Shown: one piece after another, positions 1-11,055 of the stretch
Layout of the letters: every line of letters begins with the position of its first letter
Numbering within the stretch: position 1 is the stretch's first letter
Translations under genes and position numbers: made by a program
Notes under the pieces: model-generated
Databases searched by the model: none
What the model saw: the letters and a program-made list of their open reading frames with translations, nothing else
Told to the model about the DNA's origin: nothing
Source of the DNA: Porphyra umbilicalis
Taxonomy: Eukaryota; Rhodophyta; Bangiophyceae; Bangiales; Bangiaceae
Assembly (NCBI GenBank): GCA_002049455.2
Contig: KV918916.1
Location: forward strand, 106,242-170,241
Length of the DNA: 64,000 nucleotides
Direction: 5' to 3'

Positions 1-2576
1 TGCCGCCGCTGATGCTGTCCCCGAGTATATGTACTCGTCCTTGGGATTGCAAGTGCGTGCGCTTTACGAGGCCCTCGGCGACGCGCGGTGTGCCGAGCCC
101 CTTGTGCACCTCCGCAAGCGTGCCAGGACAGGCCGCTTCAACACGGTGCGCTTGCGGGCGCTGCAGCGCTTCGTGTTGCAAGTCGGTGGTGCAGGTCTTT
201 CTGAAAAGGATGAGGAGTTCTTTTACGAGTTCCTCGACGTATGGGACGGTACGAAAGCGGGGATAGCGGAGGACGCAGGCCACCACGCGACGCTGCGGTA
301 CGCGTTCCCTTCCGTCAATGCGTTTAGGAACGCGCTGCGAGACGACCTCGACGCTGCCGCTCTCAACGAGGGATGGCAGAAGATCAAGCTCGTGGAGGGC
401 GGCCTTGCTTATGAGGCGTACTTTCGTGATGTGCTCCAGGTCATGCGGGCCCTCATGAAGAAGAAGCAGAACAGCATTCAGCTGTGGAGTGGCGTCGGTG
501 GGCCGGCGCCCCCAAGCGACAAACGAGAGACGCCTATGAACGGGGATGCGTTTAAGTTGTGCGAGGAGCTGGTGATGAAGAATCGGGACGACCTCTCCTG
601 TGTCCTCGATCTGCATGTCTTCTCCGACAGCAGCCAGCTGTCTTTGTCGGGCGGTACGTGCCATGCTGTACGGGGGGGTTGTCTTGGACACACTGCCGCA
701 CGTGGTGGGCTCGTTGATCACTTGATTGTACCACTCCTGCTGTGCGCCTTCGTCGCACGTCTCTGACTGTCGTGCTTTTGTGGTCTCTTTTGTTGTTCGC
801 TCCCGTCTATTGCCCGGCCGGGACGCCTCCACTCAGCGCACAAACTATACTCTGTCCGTGTACGTTTGGTCAACGACGTCTCCGGCCCGATTGAGTGGGT
901 GACCGTTGCCTACGTTCCAATCGTGAGGAAGCTCCAAGAGCCGGGGGCGGACGAGAGGGCGAGGATTCGGCGGTGTGGGATACTGCAGCGGTTGATCTAC
1001 GCGGCTTTCACGCACGTGATCGGCCGGAGCCATATTGGGTTCCGCATCAACGTGAACGGCCTGAGTGTGTTGGCTTTCCCTCGCATCTTATTGTATGTCT
1101 GCGACCAGCCCGAGGAGAGGGCCGTGCTGGGCTTGAAAGGCGGTCAATGTGCGCACCCGTGCACGACGTGCATGGCCAAAATTGACATCATCGGGGCGCC
1201 CCAGGCGGCCGACGCCGACGACCGCAACGTCATCAATACGCTGACGAATCAGGTGGAGGCGTACGAGCACACGCGGCGGCATCGTCACCGCCGACGGCGG
1301 GTGGCGCTCCGAGCACTGGACTCCTCATCGGGTAGCATGCCGGGCCTGGCCGGCATGGACGGCCTGGGAACGGCGCCAATGCTGCTGTACAAGATGATTG
1401 GGTTTCATGTGCTGCACGAATGTTTGTCCATGTCCTTCCCTCTTTTGCATCATGCGTGCGGTGGGGCTGTGCACGTGCCGCCTCCTGTCCTGATTACAGT
1501 CGGCTGCTGACCGCCTGCTCTTGCATGTCTCTTCAGTCCCGCGTGCTTGCCGTGGATGCCTTCGTATCTCAGGTGCTCGATCTAGGAGTGACTCGTATGT
1601 TGGTGCACCGCCTCGTCCGTGTCTTTCCGTACCTGTGCGATGGAAATATGCCTCCTGCGGGATCGGGAACGGCTACACGCCGCACTGCTTTTCTGCGGCT
1701 GCTCCGCCTTCACAGACGGAGGAAAGCGTGCAGGACACCGCCCGGGTGCGTTCGGGATTCCGTTGCACCCCTGTCTTTTTCCTTTTGCCTGTCATATTTA
1801 GCAGCTCACTCCTTAGTCGTGCGGTCGAGCGGTCTCTCGGATCCCCACCAATACCGGCTACTGTTCTTTGTCTGACCTGTGTCTCTGTCCATGCAGTCGT
1901 TGCACGCTTCTCGTTTTTTTTCTCCAGCAACATTGTGCGAGCAAATGAGAAGCAGGCGGTATTCACGAGGAGGCAGCAACGGGACGGCGTCGCCATTCTC
2001 GCGTTTATTGTAGCAGGCCTCTTCGGCCCAGTCGGAGATGCGTACGCCGGCGGTGCTTTCGCCGTGGAGCGCGAAGCCGAGCGCGCGGCGGCCACGGCGT
2101 GGACAGATGTGGCGGGGTATGAGGCTGATGGAGACGAAGAGGCCGCAAAGGTCGGCCGTAACTTCGTCTTTGACTGGGAGGCGTATCACGACGTGTGCGG
2201 CGACACGCCCATCCACGTCGCGGTGACATCCATGTTCGCTGAGTGTGCGGTGCTTTACGCTCGTATTGCGGGGCTAACGACTTCCGCAGTGCCGCCGCCG
2301 ATGAAGATGTCGGAGGGGCTGGACATTGGCGAACAAGCGAAGAGCTTCATCAATAAGTTCGTCAGCCCGATTCTCTGCCACATCGCATCAGTCAAGGTGC
2401 ACAAGCTGCTTTGCCACGTCGCCGACGCCATCACGTGGCACGGTATCCTGCAAAACTGCAACACTGCGGCCAACGAGAGCGAACACAAGACCGACAAGCC
2501 CCACTTCGACCGCACGGAGAAGCACGCGCACACCTTTACACGCCAGCTCGTGCGCCATGCGCACGGCTCGCGGTAA
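1..2576 (+). CDS. Transposase-like gene, 5'-truncated by the window edge, several exons
   Basis: Reads as a DNA-transposon transposase-like protein; CACTA/Plavaka-type is my best guess, from memory of the family and not from a search. Exon 1 (to 653) ends in FSDSSQLSLSGG. A GT-AG intron, 654-836, preserves the frame. Exon 2 (837-1408) has PIEWVTVAYVP and a Cys cluster with GGQCAHPCTTCMAK, a candidate zinc-binding loop. A second intron, about 1409-1572, joins in phase to VLDLGVTRMLVHRLVRVFPY. A third intron, roughly 1728-1955, is not resolved because my splice sites do not keep phase. The last exon (about 1956-2573) has VKVHKLLCHVADAITWHGIL and an AANESEHKTDK segment, then ends at TAA 2574-2576. 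The same frame stays open beyond this stop into the next entry. The 5' end lies outside the window. Confidence 0.5.
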
Positions 2577-3485
2577 ATCCTCTTCCGCCACGCCGCGGCC
2601 GACAAGAACGCTGCTGTGGCCTTGAGTGCCGAGCCGATGCGGCGTACGTCTTTGACAGATGCCGCTGTGCGAGGTAGTGGGGCTGGAGCGGCGGTAACTG
2701 CGGCGGCGGCACGAGGCTCGGCCGCAGGTGGGGCAGCCAGAAGTGGGGCAACCCCAAGTGGGGCGGCGGCACGTGGGGCGGCGACAAGCAGGGCAGCGGA
2801 AAGTGGGGCGGTCGCAAGTGGGGCGGCGGCTAGTGGGGCAGCGGCAAGTGAGTGCGCTTGGGCCGCCGCCGTCGAAGCTGAGCGGCGGCGGAAGCAGAAG
2901 AAAAGGATGTACGACGTCGCCAAGGTGTCAGTCGGCACTTTGGCCAGCCGTCCCGACTTGGCCAACGTCGGGTCGCTGCTAAGATTGGATTCGCGTCGTC
3001 ATGTGCAAGTACGGACCCGGACGCCGATACAGGCGGAGTTTGATTGTGGCACTCGCGTGCAGCAGCAACTGCGCGCGGTCGACGACTACTTGAGGGCGCC
3101 GTGGTACGATTCCGTGCTGTACCATCCCGGTAGCGACCGATCCAAACTGTGCATCGGCGAGCTTCGGGCGATCGTAAGGGGTCCCAAGGGTGACGCGGTC
3201 ATCCTGGCCGCTATGGAGAACGAGCCAGCGGAGCCTCTCTGTCCCTCTTTCGCGCGTGGGTGTGTGCGCCTCAAGTGGCGCATCGCCGACAACGCGTCTG
3301 AGATTACGCTGCGGCTCGTTCCCGTGGAGCACGTGCGGCGCCTAGCGTTGGTGGTACCCGACTTTGCGGACCTATCCGCTCGCCGAGGGGTTGACGCGGA
3401 CATACCCACGATGGACAGCCCGCTGCAGGAGCGCCTGGACATGCGCTTCTTTCTCAGCGTGTTTTTCCCGTGGGACTCGAAATAA
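2577..3485 (+). CDS. Continuation of the transposase-like gene after an in-frame TAA
   Basis: The frame of the preceding transposase-like exon is open from just after TAA 2574-2576 to TAA 3483-3485. The protein has an Ala/Ser/Gly linker encoded by a 15-bp tandem repeat, a basic stretch (ERRRKQKKR), and then a globular region that includes LCIGELRAIVRGPKGDAV and ends in DMRFFLSVFFPWDSK. I recognise no named domain. Continuity of frame and protein-like composition suggest the C-terminal part of the same gene, interrupted by a nonsense mutation or by an unrecognised intron (a GTAAAT donor overlaps the stop). AATAAA at 3481-3486 overlaps the final stop codon and could serve as a poly(A) signal. 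Confidence 0.4.
   Translation: MLFRHAAADKNAAVALSAEPMRRTSLTDAAVRGSGAGAAVTAAAARGSAAGGAARSGATPSGAAARGAATSRAAESGAVASGAAASGAAASECAWAAAVEAERRRKQKKRMYDVAKVSVGTLASRPDLANVGSLLRLDSRRHVQVRTRTPIQAEFDCGTRVQQQLRAVDDYLRAPWYDSVLYHPGSDRSKLCIGELRAIVRGPKGDAVILAAMENEPAEPLCPSFARGCVRLKWRIADNASEITLRLVPVEHVRRLALVVPDFADLSARRGVDADIPTMDSPLQERLDMRFFLSVFFPWDSK
2725..2848 (+). repeat. 15-bp tandem repeat inside the coding region
   Basis: About eight copies of a 15-bp unit (core AGTGGGGCGGCGGCA). The GTGGGGC core recurs at 2728, 2743, 2758, 2773, 2803, 2818 and 2833, with a variant at 2788. Because the unit is five codons long, copy-number change keeps frame; it encodes SGAAA-like pentapeptides. Confidence 0.85.
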
Positions 3486-4161
3486 AACTTGTGTTCGGAC
3501 CCTAGCGCGCGCAGAACGGACTGGGCGGCGGCTCAAACATCCTCGGTCGCGACATGCCATCGCAACGCTACAATCCCCCCCTCCCGACGTCCCCCTGTCG
3601 CTTCCGGCCACCCTTGCCGGCGACAGTCCTGCGGCGACCGTACCCGCTTCCCTCGCCACCGTCCCCCCCCCCCGCGCCGACGCACACAACGAGGCAGGCC
3701 GCCGCCAGGGCGGCCGCATCGAGTGCCCTGCCGTCGATGAAACCCGCAACCGCCGCGCCGTCCACCATACACGCGACCGCGGCGTTCCGTTTCCGCAGTG
3801 CCGGAGGCGTGGAGAGGGCCGCCACGTACGTGGGCATCCTGTCGCACTTACCGGGCGTGGGCACGAGCTGCGGCGTTACGGTCACGGGCGTGGCCGCGAC
3901 GACCACGATGGGGTCGACAGCGTGCTCCCCGTCAATGCCGGGCCTGTCGCAAACCCTTCGGCGCTGGCCAAGGAGCCGATCTCCCCCTCGTGCTTCCCAC
4001 AGACGACCACGAGGTCGCCACAGTCGTTGCACAGCGCTGGCGGCGGAGGCGGCGGTGCGCCACCCCCATCAGCCGCAGCCACTCTGCGAAGGCGATGCGT
4101 CGCAACCCGCGACGCCTCGCCCCCGGCTCCGCCGACCGCGCCCGCGACCCGAGAAGGCCCG
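3486..4161. other. Intergenic, GC-rich, no gene seen
   Basis: Open frames here are compositional (Pro/Arg/Ala-rich in all frames) and show no family motif. I see no RNA gene. The interval separates the transposase-like gene from the gypsy LTR. Confidence 0.6.
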
Positions 4162-4889
4162 TGTGACGGTCCGTTACATGGCCCCCACACTCGGGGAACC
4201 AGATTCCCCGGAAATATGCCCCACTAACGCATATTTCAAATTGTTCCGTTGGCGACCCACTCGTGATCACCTCGTGGCTCACCAACCACAACCGCAATCC
4301 CAATAGTTCCCTGGGATTCGTAACCCCCCCGAGCAGGCCCCGACTTAAGGGCCTAATTTTGTGTAAACCCAACTTGGATTATCGACTTATGTTACCTTGC
4401 GCCCCTGACCCCGGAGCGCCGCGAGGGTGTCACGTAGCACCCTTCCCCCGCCTCTACTCAAGGCGGTATTCGAAGCTCCGGCCGTCCTCCGGGTTATGGG
4501 CCCAGTGAGCCCGAAGGGGCGGGTTTTCCGAGAGTCCTTTGAGGGTGTCTGAGGAGGGTTCTCCGTGGGTCCTTTGAGGGTGTCTGAGGAGGGTTTTCCG
4601 AGGGTCCTTTGAGGGTGTCTGAGGAGGGTTTTCCGAGGGTCCGAGGGGAATGGATGGGACAAGAGGGTGAGGCGTGAGTGTCGCCTCGAGGCCTTCGACG
4701 CGGGCAAGTAAACTCACGGTCACACAACTCGTGTTTGTCGCTCGGGGCGCCTTCCCCCGGTCGACGCCGTGCGTGTGTGCTCTTCGGGATTTTCTTCCAG
4801 GGCGGGTACTCCCCGACAGGACTACCCGGCGACACGGTTTGGCTCGCCCTCCCCCCAACTGGGTGGGGTGGGCTGAGCGTGTTGTCACA
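4162..4889 (+). repeat. 5' LTR of the gypsy element (728 bp)
   Basis: Bounded by the 6-bp inverted termini TGTGAC (4162-4167) and GTCACA (4884-4889), followed after two T residues by a TGG-initial primer-binding site. The boundaries rest on these termini and the PBS, since there is no second LTR to compare with. It contains a 35-bp tandem repeat. Confidence 0.8.
4534..4642 (+). repeat. 35-bp tandem repeat within the LTR
   Basis: Three near-identical 35-bp units starting with GTCCTTTGAGGGTGTCTGAG at 4534, 4569 and 4604, with the start of a fourth at 4639. Tandem repeats in LTRs often lie in the promoter/enhancer (U3) part; whether that applies here is inference. Confidence 0.9.
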
Positions 4890-4891
4890 TT

Positions 4892-4909
4892 TGGTGGAGC
4901 AGCAGAGGA
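4892..4909 (+). promoter_or_regulatory. Gypsy primer-binding site
   Basis: TGGTGGAGCAGCAGAGGA begins two bases after the LTR end. It starts with TGG, complementary to a tRNA 3' CCA, so reverse transcription would be primed from a full tRNA 3' end. The primer tRNA cannot be named from the sequence alone. Confidence 0.7.
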
Positions 4910-5051
4910 GGAAGGCAACTCAACCTTCCTCGGGGTGGTGGCGGTGCGCCAACCCGCCTCGGGGGGAACCTAGTTGGTCCTCCTCCCCTTGGTGCCTAGC
5001 GCTGCAGGCGGCGCCCCGCAACGCCAGGTTTGGCTGAGTCCGGCCGGGTCG

Positions 5052-7307
5052 ATGGCCGATGGGGGGGGGAATGGAGACCCCCCTGGTGTCGAGGTGCCTC
5101 GTGCCGGGGCAGATGAGATTACCCCCCCCGGAGGCGGATAGTCGGTTGACGATCGCCACACCATTGCAGGCACCACGGATGCGGGTGCCCGCGGGGCGCG
5201 GACTTTGTTCCAGCCCTTGCCCCCGGGCCTCGATCCGACTGGGACTCGCCCCCCGGCAGGCGCCCCCTCGGGTAGTACTCACCCCGAGGCGGTCCTATCG
5301 GGTGCTGGCACTCATTTCGGCGTAGGACAGCTGCCCGACGTTACCACGTGGGGCGGTGGGTCTGTGCCACCACCGGCACGGGAACCTGCGGGTGGGAGCT
5401 CTAGTCGTGCTCCCCAAGGTTCACGGAGTGCCAAGGGTGCCCCGGCGCTTGAGCACAGCGCCGGAACCCACGGTATCGGTCCCCCGGCCCTCGAGCCCGG
5501 TGGGAGATCCCCTCTCGGTGCTTGGGAGGGGGGGGCGATGCCAGGATCGGCACGGGAGCCTGCAGGCGGGAGCTCCAGTCGTGCTCCCGCAGGCTCACGG
5601 GGTGCCAGGGATGGCCAGGGCCTCGAGGGGCGAGACGCCGTAGCCGAGGTCGTTCGGTCTGAAGTTACCCAATCGCCAGTTACGATGTTGAGGGGCGCTA
5701 CGCCCAGGCCCGCTGAGCGGCGGGGCCGAGCCCGACGCTGTGCTCGTCGGCGCCGACGCGACAACTCGTCGTCGTCGTCGACTACTGACGTCTCCCGCTC
5801 GGAGGACGAGTCAGCTATTGCAGCCCTACTTGGTGCGTTCCGTGCTACCCCCATGCCGTCGACGGTGAAGGAGGGCACTCGGGGTATTGACCCGAGGTCC
5901 CAACGGACTCCTGACTCGGCGGAGGGTGGGCAAGGCGGGGGAGCGGCGCGAGAGTTACCCCGGGGTATTGACCCGGGGTTCCCGACGCAACTCTCCTCCG
6001 CAACAGGTCCAGAGGCAGGGGGGTGGCCTACTCAAACCACCCCGACACCCCCACCTCGGGTGGTGCCGCCCAAGATTGTGGTGAACCACCCGTACTACCG
6101 GGTGATGTTCGATTGTGAGACCTACGCGCTGGACAACAAGTCGGTTGCCTACACGCGGCGCCACGCCCGTACTCTGGGCCGGCGCAAGAAAGCGGTAGCT
6201 CAGTCCTTCGGGGTGAACGACGAGTGGGATGGTTTCCTCCCGGCCAAGGTCTTCCAGTTCTTGCGCAAGTTTGCCAAGGCCTGTGACGACAACAACATCT
6301 CCAAAGGCGAAGCCTTCCATATCCCTCAAGACTTTACGAAGGAGCCTCTCAAGTCAGAGGTGATAATGGTTATGCCAACTCGCCGGGCGGTTAACCCCGG
6401 CGAGGTCACTACATATCTAGAGCTCATCAACTGGATGATCCGGCGTCACGTCGACGAGGCCTCGGTGGCTACTCTAGTCGGGACCCTGAAAGTCGCGGTC
6501 CAACGGGATGACGAGGACGAGTTGTCCTTCGCCGAGCGCCTCCGCTGCCCCAACACCGAGTGCGGGTTCATGTACGGGGACGGCGCCCTCAAGGGGCGTT
6601 TTGTGGAAGGTGTCCACCGCGCGGCGCGCGCCACTTTGCGCGGGCGCAACACCCCCGGCATGACCATGGCGGAGCTGGCTCGCGTCGCCCACACTAAGGG
6701 CGACGAACACCGCTGGCTACGACTTGAGCAGCACAAGGAGCGGACCAAGGAGCGAGAAGCGCTCGCGGTGGAGGCCCGGCTCCGGCGGCAAGCTCGTGCG
6801 GCCGCCCTTCCCCGGGTTACTGAGGGGACGCGGGGTTACCAACCGCGGGACGCCCCCGTCCGGACCGTTGGGGCCGTGGGTGCCCCCACTCCGGGCCCCC
6901 GGTACGATGGGTCCCGACCCAAGACTTCGGGCGGCTCGACTCCCGGGGGCGGCGACAACCCGCGCTACCGCCCCCGACCGAGGGATGAGCCTTCCCGACC
7001 CAAACCCCGGGCGGGAGATTACCCTTGGCGGCAGTGTGGCAAGGTAGGCCATTGGGCCGAGGTGTGCCCCGACTTGGATGCACGCCTACGCGACCGATTG
7101 GCCATAGCCAGTCGGTGGTCTCCTCTCGGGACACCCTCGGGCTCCCGCGATACCCAGCGAGCGGGCCGGCGAGTAGCCATTGCCACTCCCCACGAGGACT
7201 TCAGCTCAAGCGGCGAGAAGTCGACGCCGCTTGAGAAGGGGGAGCCGCAGACCGAGCCCGAGTCCGGACCCGCCACCTTCTCTGAGTCCGAGGAGGGAAA
7301 CGAATAA
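5052..7307 (+). CDS. gag: Gypsy gag polyprotein
   Basis: Structural polyprotein of the retroelement particle. A long frame is open to TAA 7305-7307. The first upstream ATG in context is 5052 (MADGGGNGDPPG), which needs a one-base shift at the C-run near 5120 to join the main frame, so the start is uncertain; the first in-frame ATG is 5538. The N-terminal third is Pro/Gly/Ser-rich and holds an imperfect direct repeat (about 5378-5445 and 5552-5620). The capsid-like region spans about 6070-6740 (NHPYYRVMFDCETYALDN to MTMAELARVAHTKGDEHRW). A single zinc knuckle near 7019-7065 reads WRQCGKVGHWAEVC, so the usual first Cys is Trp. The C-terminus is acidic, ending EEGNE beside the frameshift heptamer. 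Confidence 0.8.
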
Positions 7308-8871
7308 CCACCGGTGTTGGGCCTTCCCCGCGGCAACCTGTGGACCCAACCCGGGACGTGGATGTGATGCCAGTACGCATCCTATCCCGACCCAAGGGGA
7401 TCCGCCCTCGGGACGCACCCCTCCCGAAGGGGGTATGCGGCCAGAATGTGGTGGCCATCCTGACGGGGTCCAACTACCAGGTGGCCAGTCGCGTCTGGCT
7501 AGACGCAAGGCGTGAGTTAGCCCACCGCATCATAGTCGACACGGGGTCGTGCGTCTCCCTAGTACGGGAAGCGCTACTCCCCCCGGAGATGGAGGTGGTG
7601 CCCTTAGACGCGGCGACCGCCCAGTTATTTGACGTGAATGGGGGATTCCTTCCCATCACGGGCACCGTGACTCTTACGGTGCGAGTCGGCACTTACTCCA
7701 CCCCAGTCACGTGTGGGGTAGTGCGTGGCATGTCGGTCCCTCTACTCCTAGGGACCGACTACACTGACGTCCATGTCCCCAACATCTGCGGGCCCAAGGG
7801 GGATATCCAGTTACTAAATGGATGAAAGGTCCCCATCCTCCTTCGGGGTAAGACAGTGTCGTATGCCAGGGCGGGCCAACCCAGCAAGGCTGGTGCCGCA
7901 AGTGAGGCGGACACCAAGGTGCGCATGGCCCATGAGGTGGTCCTACCCCCGCGGTTTCGGGGATACGTCCCAGTACAGACGTCATTCCAAGGGAATGGGG
8001 TCATCACGCAGCGCCTTCGAGTGTATGAGCGCCTCCGCGTGCGTGTTACAACTGGCACCATGGACTGCACCGCCAACCAGACGTGGTGGGTGAAGGTAAC
8101 CCATACGGGGAACACGAGTAAGCGATTCCCCAAGGGCATGGTCATGGGGCATACGTCTGCCTACTCCGGTACGGTAGCCGCCATATCCCAAGAGGACTGG
8201 GCTGCACTCAGCCCCAGTCCGACCACCGCGCCCGACGCGACGGACCCCGTGGAGGAGCCCCACGTTCATACTTCGAACGTGCCCGAGGGGCTGCGGCCTC
8301 AAGTGCTCGCCCTACTGGAGAAGCACCGAGCCCTCTGGAGTGGGCACTTGGGCTCCATCAAGGCCACGGAGAACCGGATAGAGTTGAAGCCGGGCTCCAA
8401 GCCCGTCCGGCTCAACCCCTATCGGATGGGTCCCCGAACTAGGGATCTCATCAAGGCCCAAGTCGACCGAATGCTCAAGCTCGAAGTTATAGAGCCCATC
8501 CAGAGTGCATGGGCTAGCCCGGTGGTTCTCATCCCGAAGCCCGACGGGAGTCCCCGGTTCTGCGTCGACTATCGGCAGTTAAACGAGCGCACACTACGCG
8601 ACTCGTACCCATTACCCCGGATGGACGACTGCCTCGACTCCTTAGGGGATGCACAGTTCTTCTCCACGTTGGACTGCAACGCGGGGTACTGGCAGGTCCC
8701 CCTAGCCGAGGAGCATAAGCCGAAGACGGCATTCATTTGCCACTGAGGGACGTACCAGTGTACGTGTCTTCCGTTCGGCCTGTTCAATGCCCCTGCCACT
8801 TTCCAGCGGGCTATTGACATGATCCTATCTGGAGTCAAGTGGCAGAATGTGCTCGTCTATTTAGACGACCT
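7286..8871 (+). pseudogene. pol: Gypsy pol part 1: protease and N-terminal reverse transcriptase
   Basis: Pol frame -1 to gag. A retropepsin-type aspartic protease has its active site at IIVDTGSCVSLV (about 7530-7565) and LLLGTDYTDVHV near 7745. TGA 7823-7825 interrupts the linker. RT begins around 8290, with VIEPIQSAWASPVVLIPKPD, FCVDYRQLNERT and FFSTLDCNAGYW (the catalytic Asp of motif A). TGA 8744-8746 falls in AFICH-stop-GTYQC, where this family usually has a non-stop residue; a TGG-to-TGA change would explain it. Beyond it the frame continues with LPFGLFNAPATFQ and VYLDDL, the catalytic YxDD box, where the solo LTR is inserted. Confidence 0.85.
7295..7301 (+). promoter_or_regulatory. Predicted -1 ribosomal frameshift site between gag and pol (GGGAAAC)
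   Basis: GGGAAAC lies in the right phase: gag codons are GGA AAC, and slipping back one base reads GGG AAA. It sits in the 22-nt overlap between the pol frame (open from 7286, after TGA 7283-7285) and the gag stop (7305-7307). GGGAAAC is a recognised X XXY YYZ heptamer in retroviruses. A possible downstream hairpin pairs GTTGGGCC (7316-7323) with GGACCCAAC (7342-7350, one bulged A); its spacing is longer than the usual 5-9 nt. Confidence 0.7.
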
Positions 8872-9264
8872 TGTGGTATTAATAACGTTAGTTCAATTAC
8901 CAGTGTACTGAGACCGACTGTAGCCACGCAATCAAGCGAGTTCTATCGCCGTCACGGCGAGGAAGAAGACCTTTTGTTGAAGGGCATCCGATGGGGAGCC
9001 GGGTGGCGCCCACGACGGCGACCCCGGACCCACGGTGGTTCAATACAAACAACGGCACTGGTCGATCGACCATCCGATCAATCGATCGTAATGAGTGCCG
9101 GCAGACAGATAAGACAGGCAAGCAAACAAGCAATAAAAAATAAACAATGCGGAAGTAACCCCCCAAAGAGCGTGCCACAAGCCGAGTCACACAAATCCGT
9201 GGATTCAGCCAGTCAAGGGGGCTTCTCGTGGCTAATTGCCAATTGCGAGCAGAGATACGCTACA
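8872..9264. mobile_element. Solo LTR (393 bp) inserted in the gypsy RT
   Basis: The insert starts TGTGGTATTAATAACG and ends GATACGCTACA, giving TGT...ACA termini. It is flanked by a 5-bp direct repeat GACCT (8867-8871 and 9265-9269). Removing it with one GACCT joins the YLDD box directly to IIFSTDAESHL, as expected for RT. TG...CA ends, 5-bp TSD and absence of internal domains identify a solo LTR left by LTR-LTR recombination. It is much more AT-rich than its surroundings and contains AATAAA at 9132, a plausible poly(A) signal. Orientation is not established and no other copy is in the window. Confidence 0.8.
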
Positions 9265-11055
9265 GACCTCATCATCTTCTCCACCGATGCCGAGTCGCAC
9301 CTGTCCCACTTGGACACGGTGCTCACCTTACTCGGGAAGCACGGGGTCACCCTCAAGGCACAGAAGTGCCACCTCTTTACCATCGAGGTGGAGTACCTTG
9401 GCCATGTAGTGCGGCCAGGACGCTTGAGTGTGAACGAGTAGAACCTCAAGGCCATCAAGAAGGCCAGCATCCCCCAGACCCAAACCCAACTCAGGAGTTT
9501 CTTAAGGATGTGCAATGTCTACCGTCGGTTCACGGTAGACTTCGCTAAGACCGCAAAGCCGCTGAACAACTTGAACAGCGTGAAGCTTCCGAAGCGGTTG
9601 AGTCCCCCTACCCGGAGGAACAGAACGCGTTCGACAAACTACGCGAACAGCTATGCCACCCGCCCCTCCTTGCGATACCGCGCAAGGAGGAGAAGTACAT
9701 CATCGATGTGGATGCTAGCTACGACCAGCTAGGGTGCTGCCTACAACAGCAGCAACCCAATGGCAAGTACCTGCCCGTAGGCTACTTCAGTAAGGGCCTA
9801 CTGCCGGCGGAGAAGAACTACACCGTCACAGAGATTGGGGGACTAGGTGTGGTGTGGGCGGTCGGTTTACTACGACCGTACATCGAATGCACCAAGTTCC
9901 TCATCCGGTGTGACCACAAGGCACTGAAGTGGATACTAACCACAACGGCCTGCACCAACAATCGACTCAATCGTTGGCGCGCCCTCCTCTCGGAGGTCGA
10001 CTATGATGTGGAATACAAGCCCGGCCCCCAACATGCGGTGGCCGACGCTCTGTTCCGCATCCCGACTGAGGGGCTGGACACGGGACCCATCTCCCAGGAA
10101 ATCCCCGCAGTCGGGGTGACCACTCGATCGGGGGCGGTACTCGACCCCCGGCTCCCCGAGAACAGGAAAACCGCCCGCGTACCCCTGGGCGAACTAGTCC
10201 AGAAGCAGGCGACAGACGAGTTCTGTCAGGGGGTCAAGAAGTTACTTGACACCCCCACGCCCACGCGCTTCTACGAGAACGCAGACGAGTTGTTGTGCCG
10301 TCGCGGACACCGCGAGGGGACCCAGCAGGTACTGGTCCCCCAGTCCCTAGTCAAGGACGTATTACGGGCGGAGCATTCCTCCCCCTTGGCTGCGCATCCA
10401 CGTGGGACGCGCATGTACCAGACCCTGCGGGACCAATACTACTGGCCCTCGCTGGCGATGGATGTGTTCGGCTGGGTGGCAGCTTGCCCCACCTTTGCAA
10501 AGAACCGGCTCATGGGTACGCAGAGTAAAGCGTTATTGGGGTTGTTCCCCGCGACGGAACCCTTCGCAGCGCTGGCCATTGACTTACTTGGCCCCCTGTC
10601 CAGGACCCCCGAAGGATATGAGTATATCCTCGTTATTTGTGACCGATTTACTAAGGTCACTCGGGCGGTCCCGCTTCGAGACATCACGGCTCTGGATGTT
10701 CTCAGCGCATTCCTCGACACGTGGGTTGCTAGCTATGGGATCCCCGATTCAATTATATCGGATAACGGACCCCAACTCGCTGCCGTACTCTGGCAAGGGG
10801 TGCTCAAGACCCTGGGTATTGACACTAACTATGCCACCCCTTACCACCCACACACTAATGGGCAGGTCGAACGGTTTAATAAGACCTTAGTTAAGCAACT
10901 GCGACACTACGTAAGTGACCACGTAGTTACGTGGTCCCGATACTTAAGCCTGGTAGTAACGGCTTACAATTTGCAAGTGCATGGTAGCACCGGGCAGATC
11001 CCTTTTGCGTTCGTAAGTCCCCGACGGCTTACTCCCGTGGCACTCGAGCGACTTA
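9265..11055 (+). pseudogene. pol: Gypsy pol part 2: C-terminal RT, RNase H, integrase core
   Basis: Continues RT with GKHGVTLKAQKCHLF and VEYLGHVV. TAG 9439-9441 interrupts it, and a one-base frameshift near 9584 separates the RT connection from RNase H. RNase H has IIDVDASYDQLGCCL, TVTEIGGLGVVWAV and CDHKALKWIL. Integrase has an HHCC-like N-terminal domain whose last position is altered (ACPTF, Cys to Phe), then the D-D-E core: AIDLLGPLS (about 10577), IISDNGPQ (about 10756) and HTNGQVERFNK (Glu near 10868). The segment stops at LERL, where TIR element A is inserted after TTA 11053-11055. Confidence 0.85.
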
